From: Verrucomicrobiaceae bacterium UBA2429
Lineage (GTDB): Bacteria > Verrucomicrobiota > Verrucomicrobiia > Verrucomicrobiales > Verrucomicrobiaceae
Assembly (NCBI GenBank): GCA_002343505.1
Contig: DDQZ01000110.1
Coordinates: forward strand, 76,610 to 140,609
Reading direction: 5' to 3'
DNA length: 64,000 bases
Shown here: piece after piece, positions 28,224-37,033 of the stretch
Position numbering within the stretch: the stretch's first letter is position 1
Layout: each line of letters opens with the position of its first letter
Program-made: the position numbers and the translations under genes
Notes under the pieces: generated by a model
Told to the model about the DNA's origin: nothing
Database searches by the model: none
What the model saw: only the letters and a program-made list of their open reading frames with translations

Positions 28224-29204
28224 ATGAGACGACTGCTGCTGCCGCTCCTGCTCGCCGCCCAAACCGCATCCGCTGAAGTGGAGGTGGATGTCGAGGCGTT
28301 TGGTCAGGGGCTTGGAGGCTGGGTCGCCCGCAAGGGCCAGGCCGCCGAATATAAAATCTCCGACGCCGGCTACCGCACCTACCAGCCGGAGGTCTCGCCC
28401 TCCCCGGATGGCGGCATTTACGTCTCCGTGCGGATTGACCACCGGCGGGGGGTTTTCGCCTCGGACGACCATGCCAGCCTGGAGTTGAGCTTCGCCGCCG
28501 ACGGCACTCTCGTCTCCGCCCAGAGCAGTCTGGCACTTCAAGGGCGCACCATCACCAGCGAACTGGTCAAAGGCGGCGCCTCGGCCGCAACCAATGTCGC
28601 CGCGCCGGGCATTGACCACGCGGTGAAGGTCGGCAGCGACCTTGTGGCGGACCTTTCCTCCAAAATCCTGCGGGAAAAAATCATCGAGCCGGGGCGCGTC
28701 TCCTTTCCCGCCGCCATCCGCCACAATTACAATCTGCTCTACAAGGCTGTGAAATTGAAGGACGCCAAGCCCGCTGCCGGGGAGGCTGCGGCGAAGAATC
28801 CGGCTGCGACCGCGTCTCCGGCTGGCAATGACACTGCGCCAAGTCCTTCGCCGCCCGCCGCCGGGCCGGAGATCGAAAAGCCCGCGGCCACGACGCCTGC
28901 GCCTGGCAGTACTTCACCAGCAGCGCCTACCCCGCCCGCGCCCGTGCCAGGCAACCCCGCTCCCGGCGTCCCGCCCGCATCAGCGGCGCCCGCCCCGGCT
29001 CCACAGGCTGGCAGCGGCGGTGCCGCGCAGACTGCCGCAAAGCAGATACCCATTCCCGAGGTCAAACCCTGGAATCCAGGCCAGGCCGCCGCCACACCGC
29101 TGCCTGCCCAGCCAAAGCAGGAGAAGGAAAAATCCCTGCTCATGGAGCATGGAGACGAGGCCTTGAAGCTCGCGCGCGAGCTGCTCAAGTCGCAGACGAA
29201 GTGA
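28224..29204 (+). CDS. Secreted protein with Pro/Ala-rich C-terminal half
   Basis: The 326-residue product has a signal sequence (MRRLLLPLLLAAQTASAE), a compact N-terminal domain to about residue 170 with no recognised family, then a low-complexity Ala/Pro/Thr region and a short conserved-looking helix at the end (LLMEHGDEALKLARELLKS). It directly precedes the mla genes: its TGA is 53 bases before the chosen mlaE ATG and overlaps a possible GTG start. This makes it a candidate accessory factor of the transport system, but nothing in its sequence proves that. Confidence 0.75.
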   Translation: MRRLLLPLLLAAQTASAEVEVDVEAFGQGLGGWVARKGQAAEYKISDAGYRTYQPEVSPSPDGGIYVSVRIDHRRGVFASDDHASLELSFAADGTLVSAQSSLALQGRTITSELVKGGASAATNVAAPGIDHAVKVGSDLVADLSSKILREKIIEPGRVSFPAAIRHNYNLLYKAVKLKDAKPAAGEAAAKNPAATASPAGNDTAPSPSPPAAGPEIEKPAATTPAPGSTSPAAPTPPAPVPGNPAPGVPPASAAPAPAPQAGSGGAAQTAAKQIPIPEVKPWNPGQAAATPLPAQPKQEKEKSLLMEHGDEALKLARELLKSQTK

Positions 29205-29257
29205 GGCGGGTTGCGTCATTGCAATGGACGGCGCGGTGCGCCAGAGTACGCCCTCAC

Positions 29258-30034
29258 ATGTTGCGCGCGCTTGGCAGACACACGCTTTCGATTGTCCATG
29301 ATCTTGGGGATTACGCCCTGTTCACGACGCGCGCCTTCGGAGCGGTGATGCGGACGCGGCGGCTCGGCAGGCGGCTGGCCCGCTCCGTTTACGAGCAGGG
29401 CGCGCGCTGCCTGCCGGTGATTCTGGTTGTGGGTCTTTTCACGGGGCTGGTGCTCGGCTTGCAGGGATATTATGTCTTGAACCGGTTCGGTTCGGAAGGG
29501 CTGCTGGGCACCCTGGTATCGCTGACCCTGGTGCGGGAGCTGGGGCCTGTGCTGGCCGCGCTGATGCTCGTGGGGCAGGCCGGGTCGGCGCTGGCGGCGG
29601 AGCTGGGCATCCAGCGGAACTCGGAGCAGATCGCCGCGCTGGAGACGATGGGCGTGGGCACGCACGGTTACCTGGTCACGCCGCGCGTGGTTTCGGCTTT
29701 GCTGGTTTACCCGATGCAGGCGGCATTGTTTGTCTGTGTCGGACTGGTGGGCGGCGCGCTCTCAGGCTCGTGGCTGCTGGGCCTTTCGCCGGGGGTTTAC
29801 TGGTCCGCCGTGGAGCGCGCGCTGGAGCCCCGGGATGTCTCCCAGTGCCTCACCAAGGCGGCGGTCTTCGGCCTTCTCACCATTTCTCTCTGCGCCTACC
29901 ACGGCTTCAACACGCACCGGCTGCGCTCTGCGACGGGGGCGCGCGCGGTGAGCGCCTCCACCACGCGCGCCGTGGTCCAGTCCAGCATCGTGGTGCTGTG
30001 CGCGGACTACGTCATCACCTCCTTCTTTGTGTGA
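29258..30034 (+). CDS. mlaE: Phospholipid ABC transporter permease MlaE
   Basis: The 258-residue product is the inner-membrane permease of the Mla system, which moves phospholipids between the inner and outer membranes. It shows family stretches such as LVLGLQGYYVLNRFG, LVRELGPVLAALMLVGQAGS and AAELGIQRNSEQIAALETMG, with about five membrane segments. The ATG at 29258 gives the family's usual length. A GTG at 29201 overlaps the previous stop and would add 19 residues; since all later junctions in this operon are 4-base overlaps, it cannot be dismissed. Its TGA overlaps the GTG start of mlaF. Confidence 0.94.
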   Translation: MLRALGRHTLSIVHDLGDYALFTTRAFGAVMRTRRLGRRLARSVYEQGARCLPVILVVGLFTGLVLGLQGYYVLNRFGSEGLLGTLVSLTLVRELGPVLAALMLVGQAGSALAAELGIQRNSEQIAALETMGVGTHGYLVTPRVVSALLVYPMQAALFVCVGLVGGALSGSWLLGLSPGVYWSAVERALEPRDVSQCLTKAAVFGLLTISLCAYHGFNTHRLRSATGARAVSASTTRAVVQSSIVVLCADYVITSFFV

Positions 30035-30840
30035 GCGCGCGCGATTCCGGGATTCTGCTCAAGGCCGAGGGCGTTCACAAACGCTTCGGCGACCATGTTG
30101 TGCTCGCGGGCGCGGATCTGGAGGTGCCGCGCGGCAGCGTGGTGACGGTGCTGGGGCGCAGCGGCACGGGGAAGTCGGTCTTTTTGAAATGCCTTGCCGG
30201 CATCCTGACCCCTGAGGCTGGCAGCATGCGCTTCGACGGCGCGGCGCTCGACCAGGGTGATGCCGCCGCGCGCGCGGAATTCCGCAGGCGCTGCGGCTAC
30301 CTGTTTCAAAGCAACGCTCTTTTCGACTCGCTCACCGCCTTGGAAAATGTGGTGCTGCCCCTGGAGCAAACCACGGACTTGCCGGACAAGGAGATTCAAG
30401 AGCGTGGCATGGAGGCTCTGCGGCAGCTCGATCTGGAGGCGCACCGTGACCGTCACCCCGCCGAGCTTTCCGGGGGCATGCAAAAGCGCCTGGCCCTGGC
30501 GCGCGCCATCGTCACGCGTCCGGAGCTTGTGCTTTTTGACGAGCCGACCGCCGGGCTGGATCCCCTTCGGCGGAACGCTGTGTTCACCATGATCGCCAAA
30601 TACCAGCGGCAGTTCAGCTTCACCGCCGTCATCGTCACGCACGACGTGGCCGAGGCGCTCGTGGCCAGCGACAGCGTGGCGCTGCTGGATGGCGGCAGGA
30701 TGCGCTTCCAGGGCGCGCCCGCCGCGTTCAGCGCCTCGGATGATCCGGTGGTGAAAGGTTTCCGCGACAGCGCCGCCGCTTTGAGCGAAACTCTGCACGC
30801 CCTGCGCCGTGGCGAAAACATTGAATCCGACGAATCATGA
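30031..30840 (+). CDS. mlaF: Phospholipid ABC transporter ATP-binding protein MlaF
   Basis: The 269-residue ABC ATPase drives the MlaE permease. It has Walker A GRSGTGKS, Q-loop YLFQSNALFDSLT, signature LSGGMQKRLALARA, Walker B LVLFDEPTAGLDP and the switch histidine in VIVTHDVAEAL. The start is a GTG at 30031 that overlaps the mlaE stop as GTGA; no nearer ATG keeps the N-terminal strand (GILLKAEGVHKRFG). The stop overlaps the mlaD start as ATGA, so translation of the three genes should be coupled. Confidence 0.95.
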   Translation: MSARDSGILLKAEGVHKRFGDHVVLAGADLEVPRGSVVTVLGRSGTGKSVFLKCLAGILTPEAGSMRFDGAALDQGDAAARAEFRRRCGYLFQSNALFDSLTALENVVLPLEQTTDLPDKEIQERGMEALRQLDLEAHRDRHPAELSGGMQKRLALARAIVTRPELVLFDEPTAGLDPLRRNAVFTMIAKYQRQFSFTAVIVTHDVAEALVASDSVALLDGGRMRFQGAPAAFSASDDPVVKGFRDSAAALSETLHALRRGENIESDES

Positions 30841-31301
30841 AAGCACCCAGACTGGAACTCCTCACCGGCCTCTTTGTTCTGCTCGGCATCGCCGCCATCG
30901 GCTGGCTGACGGTGAAGCTCGGCGCCCGCGCCCTGGTGGGTGGTGACACCTATGTGATCGAGGCGCGCTTTGACAACGCGGGCGGGCTGAACGCGGGCAG
31001 CAATGTGGTCGTCGCGGGAGTTCCCGTCGGCAGGGTGGAGTCCATTCGCGTGGATGAGGCGGACTTCAGCGCCATCGCCACTCTGCGCGTGCTGGCGGGG
31101 CTGAAGCTGCCCTCGGACACGATGGCCTCCATCAAAACAACCGGGCTGATCGGTGATAAATATGTGGCACTTTCTCCTGGAGCGGATGAGAGTACGCTAA
31201 GTCCCGGCGAGCGGATCACGATGACGGAGTCCTCCGTTGATCTTGAATCACTCATCGGGAAGATGGCTTTTGGCAGCCTCGACAAAGACTCTCCCGAATG
31301 A
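30837..31301 (+). CDS. mlaD: MCE-domain protein MlaD
   Basis: The 154-residue product has one N-terminal membrane helix (LLTGLFVLLGIAAIGWLTV) and one MCE domain (about 38-115, with ARFDNAGGLNAGSNV and GVPVGRVESI). In the Mla complex a hexamer of this protein forms the periplasmic lipid channel on MlaE. It has a single MCE domain and the typical length of this subunit. It overlaps both neighbours by four bases (30837-30840 and 31298-31301). Confidence 0.94.
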   Translation: MKAPRLELLTGLFVLLGIAAIGWLTVKLGARALVGGDTYVIEARFDNAGGLNAGSNVVVAGVPVGRVESIRVDEADFSAIATLRVLAGLKLPSDTMASIKTTGLIGDKYVALSPGADESTLSPGERITMTESSVDLESLIGKMAFGSLDKDSPE

Positions 31302-31882
31302 CTTCCCGCTTCTTTCTCCTGATCACGGCAGCCGCCCTGCTGCCGCTCCCGCCCGCCTTCGCCAACCCTGCCGAAGCGCAGCAGCGCCTGCGCTCCGCCG
31401 TGGGTGAGGTGCTTGCCATCGCCGATGGATCTTCGAGCAGCGCCGCCTTTGCGTCGAAAGTCCGGCCGACACTGGAGCGGCACATCAGCTTTGACACGAT
31501 GACCAGCCGTGCGGTGGGCGTCGGCTGGCGGCAGTTCACCCAGGAGCAGCGGAAGCGGGCGGTGCAGCTCTTCACCAGCGTCATCATCCGCACCTACACG
31601 GAAAAATTCACACCCGGCGAGCATCCCCAGATCACCTATCAAAACGCGGTCTCGCCGGCTGCCGGACGGGTGGACGTGCCCACGCGCATGGTCTATCGCG
31701 GCAGCAAATACAACGTCACCTACCGCATGGAAAACATCGGCGGCTGGCGCATCGCGGACGTGGTCATCGAGGGTGTCAGTCTGGTGGCCAACTACCGCGC
31801 GCAACTCGGCCCCACTTTCAGCAAAGGCGGCGCGGCCGCCGTCATCAGCTCTCTCGAACAATCCGTCTCCCGCCGCTCATGA
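31298..31882 (+). CDS. mlaC: Periplasmic phospholipid-binding protein MlaC
   Basis: The 194-residue product has a cleavable signal sequence (FFLLITAAALLPLPPAFANP) and the MlaC/Ttg2D fold pattern: FASKVRPTLERHISFDTMTS, AVGVGWRQFTQEQRKRAVQL and NIGGWRIADVVIEGVSLV. It shuttles phospholipids across the periplasm between MlaA at the outer membrane and MlaFEDB at the inner one. It overlaps mlaD and mlaA by four bases each. Confidence 0.93.
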   Translation: MTSRFFLLITAAALLPLPPAFANPAEAQQRLRSAVGEVLAIADGSSSSAAFASKVRPTLERHISFDTMTSRAVGVGWRQFTQEQRKRAVQLFTSVIIRTYTEKFTPGEHPQITYQNAVSPAAGRVDVPTRMVYRGSKYNVTYRMENIGGWRIADVVIEGVSLVANYRAQLGPTFSKGGAAAVISSLEQSVSRRS

Positions 31883-32622
31883 AGCCCGCCGCTTTCCTCC
31901 GCCTCTGCCTGCTGCCCGCCGCAGGCATGTTTTTTTGCCAGTGCGCCGCGCCAAAATCCGTCGCCACTGCCGGTGCTGTGGACGAGCTGGATGACTACGC
32001 GGACACCGAGGTCGCCGATCCGCTCGAACCGCTGAACCGCGCCACCTTCAAGCTCAATGACGGCCTTTACACCGCTGTTCTCCGCCCGATCTCCAAAGGC
32101 TACGAGACGGTGACGCCCAAGCTTGTGCGCACGGGGCTGGATAATTTTTTCGAGAATGCCAAATACCCCGTGCGTCTGGTCAACAGCGGCCTCCAGGGCA
32201 AGTTCCGCCGCGCAGGTCATGAGACGGAGAAGTTCGCCGTGAACACGATCACCGGCTTTGGAGGCATCATCAAACAGTCCGACCGCCTGCCGCATCTGGC
32301 GAACATTCCCGCCGAGGACACCGGCCAGACATTTGCCAAATGGGGCATCGGCCACGGCCCTTATCTCGTGCTCCCCGTGCTCGGTCCCAGCAGCCTGCGC
32401 GAAGCCGCCGGCTATGCGGGCGATTATGTGCTCAACCCTGTGAACTGGGGTGTGTTTCAAAGCAAGGACGCCCTGCAATACATTCCGCAAGGCGTGAACA
32501 CCATCCGCTCCCTGCCCGCGCAGCTCGAAATCTACGATCAGGCGCGCAAAGACGCCATTGACCCCTACATTTCCGTTCGCAGCACCTTCATTCAGAACCG
32601 CGACGCGGCCGCCAAGGAGTGA
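31879..32622 (+). CDS. mlaA: Outer-membrane lipoprotein MlaA (VacJ)
   Basis: The 247-residue product has a signal sequence with cysteines at FFCQC that probably include the lipidation site, although the lipobox is imperfect. The VacJ domain shows DPLEPLNRATFKLNDGLYTA, DNFFENAKYPVRLVNSGLQG, GQTFAKWGIGHGPYLVLPVLG and GPSSLREAAGY. It removes mislocalised phospholipids from the outer leaflet. In E. coli mlaA is unlinked from mlaFEDCB; here it is the last gene of the operon. No MlaB (STAS) gene is present. It ends 6 bases before the convergent cytochrome-domain gene. Confidence 0.93.
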   Translation: MKPAAFLRLCLLPAAGMFFCQCAAPKSVATAGAVDELDDYADTEVADPLEPLNRATFKLNDGLYTAVLRPISKGYETVTPKLVRTGLDNFFENAKYPVRLVNSGLQGKFRRAGHETEKFAVNTITGFGGIIKQSDRLPHLANIPAEDTGQTFAKWGIGHGPYLVLPVLGPSSLREAAGYAGDYVLNPVNWGVFQSKDALQYIPQGVNTIRSLPAQLEIYDQARKDAIDPYISVRSTFIQNRDAAAKE

Positions 32623-32628
32623 TCCGGG

Positions 32629-35220
32629 TCACTCGATGTAAAGGAACCGGTTTGAACTGAAAAGCACCTGGCAAAGGCTTGCGAGAGCTTCGCGGGCCGG
32701 GTCGGCAGGCGGGCTGCCTTTCGGCGGCGGGTTGTCTGCTTGATGCCGGGCGAGCGCGGCCGACTGGGTGTCGAGGTAGGCGCGGCATTTGGCCAGATCA
32801 GCTCCAGTGGCAGCGCGGGCAAAGAGAAGCTGCCACAGGCGCTGGATCTGGTCTTCCTGTTCCCGCGGAGCCTCGCGCATGGCGCGCGCGGCCAGGTGGC
32901 GGGCGCTCTCCAGGATGAAGGTGTCATTCATCAAAAGCAGGGACTGCGGCGCCACGGTGCTTTGATTGCGCATCTCGCAGTTCGGCACCATCGAGGGCGC
33001 GTCGAAGGTGTCGAGCACGGTCAGCGGGCGGGTGCGGCGCGCCTGCACATAGATGCTGCGGCGGTGGTCCGCCTCGCCGGCGGCCTCCACCTTGTGGGTG
33101 GTGATGGTGCCCTTGTCCACGCCGGTGACGATGCGCCCCTGGGGATCACGCCCGATGCCGCTGGGCGGGCCGTAGCTGGCCTCCACGAGGCTGCCGGTGG
33201 CGGCCAGCACGGAGTCCCGCAGCGTCTCGGCATCCATGCGCCGGAGCTTGAAGCGGGCGTAGAGGCGGTTGTCGGGATCGGCCTGGAGGGAGGCGTGATT
33301 CACGGAGGACTGGCGGTAGGCGTGGCTGAGCAGGATGAGCCGGTGCAGCGGCTTCAGCTTCCAGCCGCCTTTCACGAATTCATCGGCCAGCCAGTCGAGC
33401 AGCGCCGGGTGGGAGGGCAGCTCGCCCTGGCGGCCGAAGTCACCCGGCGTGTTCACGATGCCGCGTCCCATGTGGTTTAACCAAAAGCGGTTCACCAGCA
33501 CGCGCGCCGTGAGCGGGTGCCTGCCGCTGGTGAGCCACTGCGCGTAGGCGAGCCGGCGGCCCGTGGAGCCGCTGCTGACCTGCACGGGTTTGAAAGGCTC
33601 GATCATCGGATGCGCCAGGATGCCGAGCTCGCCGGGGCCGACCTCCTGCTTCGGCTGCTCGTGGTCGCCCCGGTTGTGCAGCTTCGACACGGGCACCTGG
33701 CCTTTGACCTCCGTGAGGGCCATGACAAAACCCTCCGCCGGCTTGGTCTCGCGCAGCTTTTTGGCCTCGGCCATCTTCGCGTCCACCTGGTCCTGCTTCT
33801 TCTGGTCGTAGAGGTTCAGCGAGTAGAGGGCCAGCGCGGAGGGATGCTTTTTGATGAGCGCTTTCTGCGCCTCGGTCTGCTTGTCCTTCGGCGTGGCGCG
33901 CGCCTCACGGTAAGGCTCGCGCTCGTCCTCGGGCAGCTTGAGGATTTCCATCTCGAAGATCTCGTCGAGGAACTTCTTCGACATCTCGCGCGCCTCCGCC
34001 TCGATGGCTTGCGCGGCCTTTTCGATCCCGGCGGCCTTGGCGCGCTCTTCGGGAGTGTAAAGGGAATAAAGACGCTGCGCCGGCTTCCGCCAGGCCTCCC
34101 AGTGGTAGGCGGGGTCGAAGATGGCGCGCAGGCGGAAATAGTCGGCCTGGGTCACCGGATCATAGCGGTGGTCATGGCACTGCGCGCAGGCCACGGTGAG
34201 GCCCATGAGCGAGGAGGTCATGATTTTGATCTGCTCGGCAATGACCTGGTTCTGCGCCAGCTTCGCGTCATCCACCGTGTCGCCTGTGCCATCGGGTGCC
34301 ATGCGCAGAAAAGCGGTGGCGATGAGCTGGTCCGTGCGCCGGGGATCAAGCACGGCCTGCTGGTAATCCGCGTGAGTGGCCCCCGCCAGCTCATCCCCGG
34401 CGAGCTGCTCCTGGATGAACTCATCCCAGGGCTTGTCGTCATTGAGCGAGCGGATCACATAATCGCGGTAGCGCCACGCATGAGGCCGCTCGGAGTCAGC
34501 CTCCGCGTAGCCGTTCGAGTCGGCGTAACCCGCCACATCCAGCCAATGCCGCGCCCAGCGCTCGCCATAGCTTTTCGAGGCCAGCAGGCGGTCCACGAGG
34601 CGCTCATAGGCCAGAGGCGAGGTGTCTTTGACAAAAGCCTCCACCTCCTCCGGCGTCGGCGGCAGGCCGGTGAGGTCCAGCGTCACCCGCCTGATGAGCG
34701 TGCGCCGGTCGGCCTCGGGCGCCATGTGCAGCCCCGCTTTCTCCAGCCCGGCGGCAATGAAAAGATCCACGGGATTTCGAATCTCGGATTTCGAATTTCG
34801 GATTTCCGGCACCTGCGGGCGCCGCACGGGTTGGAAGGCCCAATACTCCCGGTCCTCCTCCGTGATCAGCGGCCCGGGGGCCAGCGCGAGCGGCTCGGTC
34901 TTCGCGGTCTTCGCACCCTGGGCGATCCATTGCTCAATGACGGCCAGCTCCCCCGCCGGCATGGGGCCGCCCTTTTTCGGCATCTCGCCGGAGCGGATGA
35001 TCTCCACCAGCTGGCTTTTCTCCGGCTGGCCGGGCACGATGAGATCGTCCATGAACCGGCGCAGGCGCAGGTCCACCCCGCCTTCGGGTTTTTCCTCCTC
35101 GCCATGGCAATGCGTGCAGTGCGCCTTCACAATCGGGCGCACATCGCGCTCAAAAGTGAGCGCGGTTTCAGCGGCGAGCGCCGGCAGGGAAGTGAGGGAG
35201 GCAAAAAGGAGCGGCTTCAT
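32629..35220 (-). CDS. PSCyt1-DUF1549-DUF1553 secreted cytochrome-like protein
   Basis: The 863-residue product belongs to the large planctomycete/verrucomicrobial group with an N-terminal c-type cytochrome domain (C35-T-H-C38-H39), then DUF1549 (VDLFIAAGLEKAGL ... DLTGLPPTPEEV ... GERWARHWLDVAGYADSNGY) and DUF1553 (RVLVNRFWLNHMGRGIV ... NRFLYIE at the end). The signal sequence is MKPLLFASLTSLPALAAETA. Function is not established; extracellular redox or polysaccharide-linked roles have been proposed for the family. About residues 138-150 (EIRNSKSEIRNP) are an inserted short repeat. The start was placed at 35220 because the codons upstream belong to an insertion-sequence remnant. Confidence 0.92.
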   Translation of the reverse strand: MKPLLFASLTSLPALAAETALTFERDVRPIVKAHCTHCHGEEEKPEGGVDLRLRRFMDDLIVPGQPEKSQLVEIIRSGEMPKKGGPMPAGELAVIEQWIAQGAKTAKTEPLALAPGPLITEEDREYWAFQPVRRPQVPEIRNSKSEIRNPVDLFIAAGLEKAGLHMAPEADRRTLIRRVTLDLTGLPPTPEEVEAFVKDTSPLAYERLVDRLLASKSYGERWARHWLDVAGYADSNGYAEADSERPHAWRYRDYVIRSLNDDKPWDEFIQEQLAGDELAGATHADYQQAVLDPRRTDQLIATAFLRMAPDGTGDTVDDAKLAQNQVIAEQIKIMTSSLMGLTVACAQCHDHRYDPVTQADYFRLRAIFDPAYHWEAWRKPAQRLYSLYTPEERAKAAGIEKAAQAIEAEAREMSKKFLDEIFEMEILKLPEDEREPYREARATPKDKQTEAQKALIKKHPSALALYSLNLYDQKKQDQVDAKMAEAKKLRETKPAEGFVMALTEVKGQVPVSKLHNRGDHEQPKQEVGPGELGILAHPMIEPFKPVQVSSGSTGRRLAYAQWLTSGRHPLTARVLVNRFWLNHMGRGIVNTPGDFGRQGELPSHPALLDWLADEFVKGGWKLKPLHRLILLSHAYRQSSVNHASLQADPDNRLYARFKLRRMDAETLRDSVLAATGSLVEASYGPPSGIGRDPQGRIVTGVDKGTITTHKVEAAGEADHRRSIYVQARRTRPLTVLDTFDAPSMVPNCEMRNQSTVAPQSLLLMNDTFILESARHLAARAMREAPREQEDQIQRLWQLLFARAATGADLAKCRAYLDTQSAALARHQADNPPPKGSPPADPAREALASLCQVLFSSNRFLYIE
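34770..34808 (-). repeat. In-frame degenerate repeat encoding EIRNSKSEIRN
   Basis: About 39 bases made of near-repeats of GGATTTCGAAT lie inside the DUF1549/DUF1553 gene between the cytochrome and DUF1549 domains. The same kind of sequence, reading SEIRN or FRISDFE depending on frame, is scattered in Verrucomicrobiota and Planctomycetota genomes, usually between genes. Confidence 0.7.
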
Positions 35221-35261
35221 CAGCGGCCCAAACCTACGACGGCGGGGCGGGGGATGTTGCC

Positions 35262-35594
35262 AGCGCTGGGCGCGGCGTTTTTTTAGCGTCTCAACGCGCA
35301 CCCGCCCGCGCAGGGCAGTGTTGATGCGCGGCCACAGACCTTGCGCGGTCCAGGCCGCAAAGGCGTCATGCCGGTGCTTTTGGGCGGGAACTCCCCGGGC
35401 GGCAGCGACCACTGGCAGCCAGCCTTGAGGAGGTGGCGGATCGCATCAAGGCAGGCGCGCGCGGCGTGCGGCTGACGGCGCCGCCCGCGCCCGCGTTTGG
35501 CTCCTGCGGGGAAGAGGAAGGGTTCAATCAACGCCCATTGAGCGTCTGTGAGGTCGGTGGCGTGGCCGGCGGGTTGGCACGTCTTGCTGGACAT
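35262..35594 (-). mobile_element. IS5-type transposase remnant (N-terminal part, frameshifted)
   Basis: Reading from 35594, the product begins MSSKTCQPAGHATDLTDAQW, then IEPFLFPAG, GRGRRRQ, LDAIRHLLKAGCQWSLPP and GEFPP. This is the N-terminal DUF4096-like domain of IS5/IS427-type transposases. After GEFPP the family sequence continues in another frame (AFAAWTAQGLWPRINTALRG), showing a frameshift near 35390. The DDE catalytic domain is absent. No terminal inverted repeats were found. It is therefore a dead fragment, lying just upstream of the 863-residue cytochrome-domain gene. Confidence 0.75.
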
Positions 35595-35639
35595 GCTTCG
35601 CCACCATGGCACCCGGGTTTACTCGTTCCAGCTATTTGC

Positions 35640-36974
35640 CGGATAGGCTCTCAGGACTATGCCGCGAAGCATCCGCAAATCATCGCCGCGCCGAATGCCG
35701 GGCATCATTCCTACACCGACACGGGCCTGCTGCGAACGCGCTCGGCAGCCTGCTCGCCACCGGTTACGGCAGCAGCGTGAGCGCGAAGGAGTGGCGACCT
35801 CGCCCATCACGCATCGCTTTGAAGGTTTGAATGTGTTTGATGCGCGGAGACCCTGGCTCGGTGTGTATCGGCTGGACGTGCGGCTCGCCGCGAAAGCTGG
35901 CCAACCGACGGCCAGTCTCAAGATCGAAGGCGCGAACGAGTGCGACTTTCGCAATGGCTTTGCCGACAAAGGCTCCGTGCGCGACCGCGGCCTGCCGTCG
36001 GGCAATCACACGCGCTACCTGCGCACCATGGCAGCGAGCATGGAGACAAAGCACGTGTTTGATGCCGACCCGTCACCGTGATGCAGTATCGCCTCATGCA
36101 AGGCACGAACCGCCCGTGGCGCGGTGTCTTTCGCGAGGCCTTTGAAAAGCTGCAGCATCCCGACGGCGGCGGCATGACGCTGAACCATCCGACGGGCAAG
36201 CTCGCCGACTACCTGCCGATGCTCGACTTCGATCCACGCGTGCTCGGCATCAAGGTGTGGAACCAGCTCACCTCCGGCTTTGGCTCCAGCCGCGGCTTCT
36301 ACGATCACAGCGGCGGGCCCAGCCTGCACTTTTACAAGCTTTGGGATGACATCCTGCGCACCGGCAGGCGCTGCTGGGGTTTCTTCGTCAAAGACCACAA
36401 CACCTACGGTCGCGGTCGCAACGTGCTGCTCGTGCCCAAGCTCAATGCCATGAACGCCACCGAGCGCGAAGCCGCAGCTTTGCGCGCCTACCGCCGTGGC
36501 ACCTTCTTCGGCTCCGTCGCCTCACTCGCCGCCAGCGAGACCGGTGAAGTCATCGCGCCCTATGATCGCAGCAGCTTCCGCTTCAGCCGCATCATCGTCA
36601 AAGACGACGCTTTGCATGTCTCCGTCTCCGGCAGCGACCCGAAGCGCCCGAACGTGCAGATCCGCTTCATCACTGATCAAGGCATCGCCAGCATCGTGGA
36701 TGCCGCTGAAGCCGCGTTTCCGCTGAAACGCGACGCAAGCGGCCGACTTGAGGCCGCCTTTGTGCGCGTGGAAGCCTTCGCTTATCCGAAGACGCACTAG
36801 CGCGGCCAGCCCCTCACCGCCGAAATGCTGCACGGCATGCATGTGCATGACATCTCGCAGCTTCACGATCAAAAAGCCCTGCGCGGCCCCGCCTTTGCCA
36901 GCACCAAGCCCGCCCTGCGCACCCCCATTCCCATCGTGGACATGATATTCTCCCAGCCGCTGCGGCGTGTGTGA
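35640..36974 (+). pseudogene. Decayed PHP-like gene with frameshifts and an in-frame TAG
   Basis: Homologous-looking protein sequence is spread over several frames: KHPQIIAAPNAGHHSYTDTG at about 35668, FEGLNVFDARRPWLGVYRLD at about 35820, and from 36078 a 240-codon piece with TLNHPTGKLADYLPMLDFDP, VWNQLTSGFGSSRGFY, LWDDILRTGRRCWGFFVKDH and YGRGRNVLLVP. These resemble the C-terminal half of PHP-type metal-dependent hydrolase domains. After the TAG at 36798-36800 the same frame stays open with plausible protein (LTAEMLHGMHVHDISQLHD) to the TGA at 36972. At least two frameshifts plus the stop indicate loss of function. The PHP assignment is tentative. Confidence 0.5.
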
Positions 36975-37033
36975 AATTCTTTAGCCCATCTTGAATCAGC
37001 AATGTGTTGCCGTGATTGAATGCGGTATGCAGC

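Noticed and set aside
34770..34808. Short repeat as a CRISPR array
   Set aside because: Units are about 10-20 bases, contiguous and degenerate, without spacers or cas genes.
33517..35286. 589-codon plus-strand frame
   Set aside because: Antisense shadow of the DUF1549/DUF1553 gene.
36798..36800. TAG as a recoded (pyrrolysine) codon
   Set aside because: The same gene has frameshifts upstream, so decay explains it better, and no pyl genes are visible.
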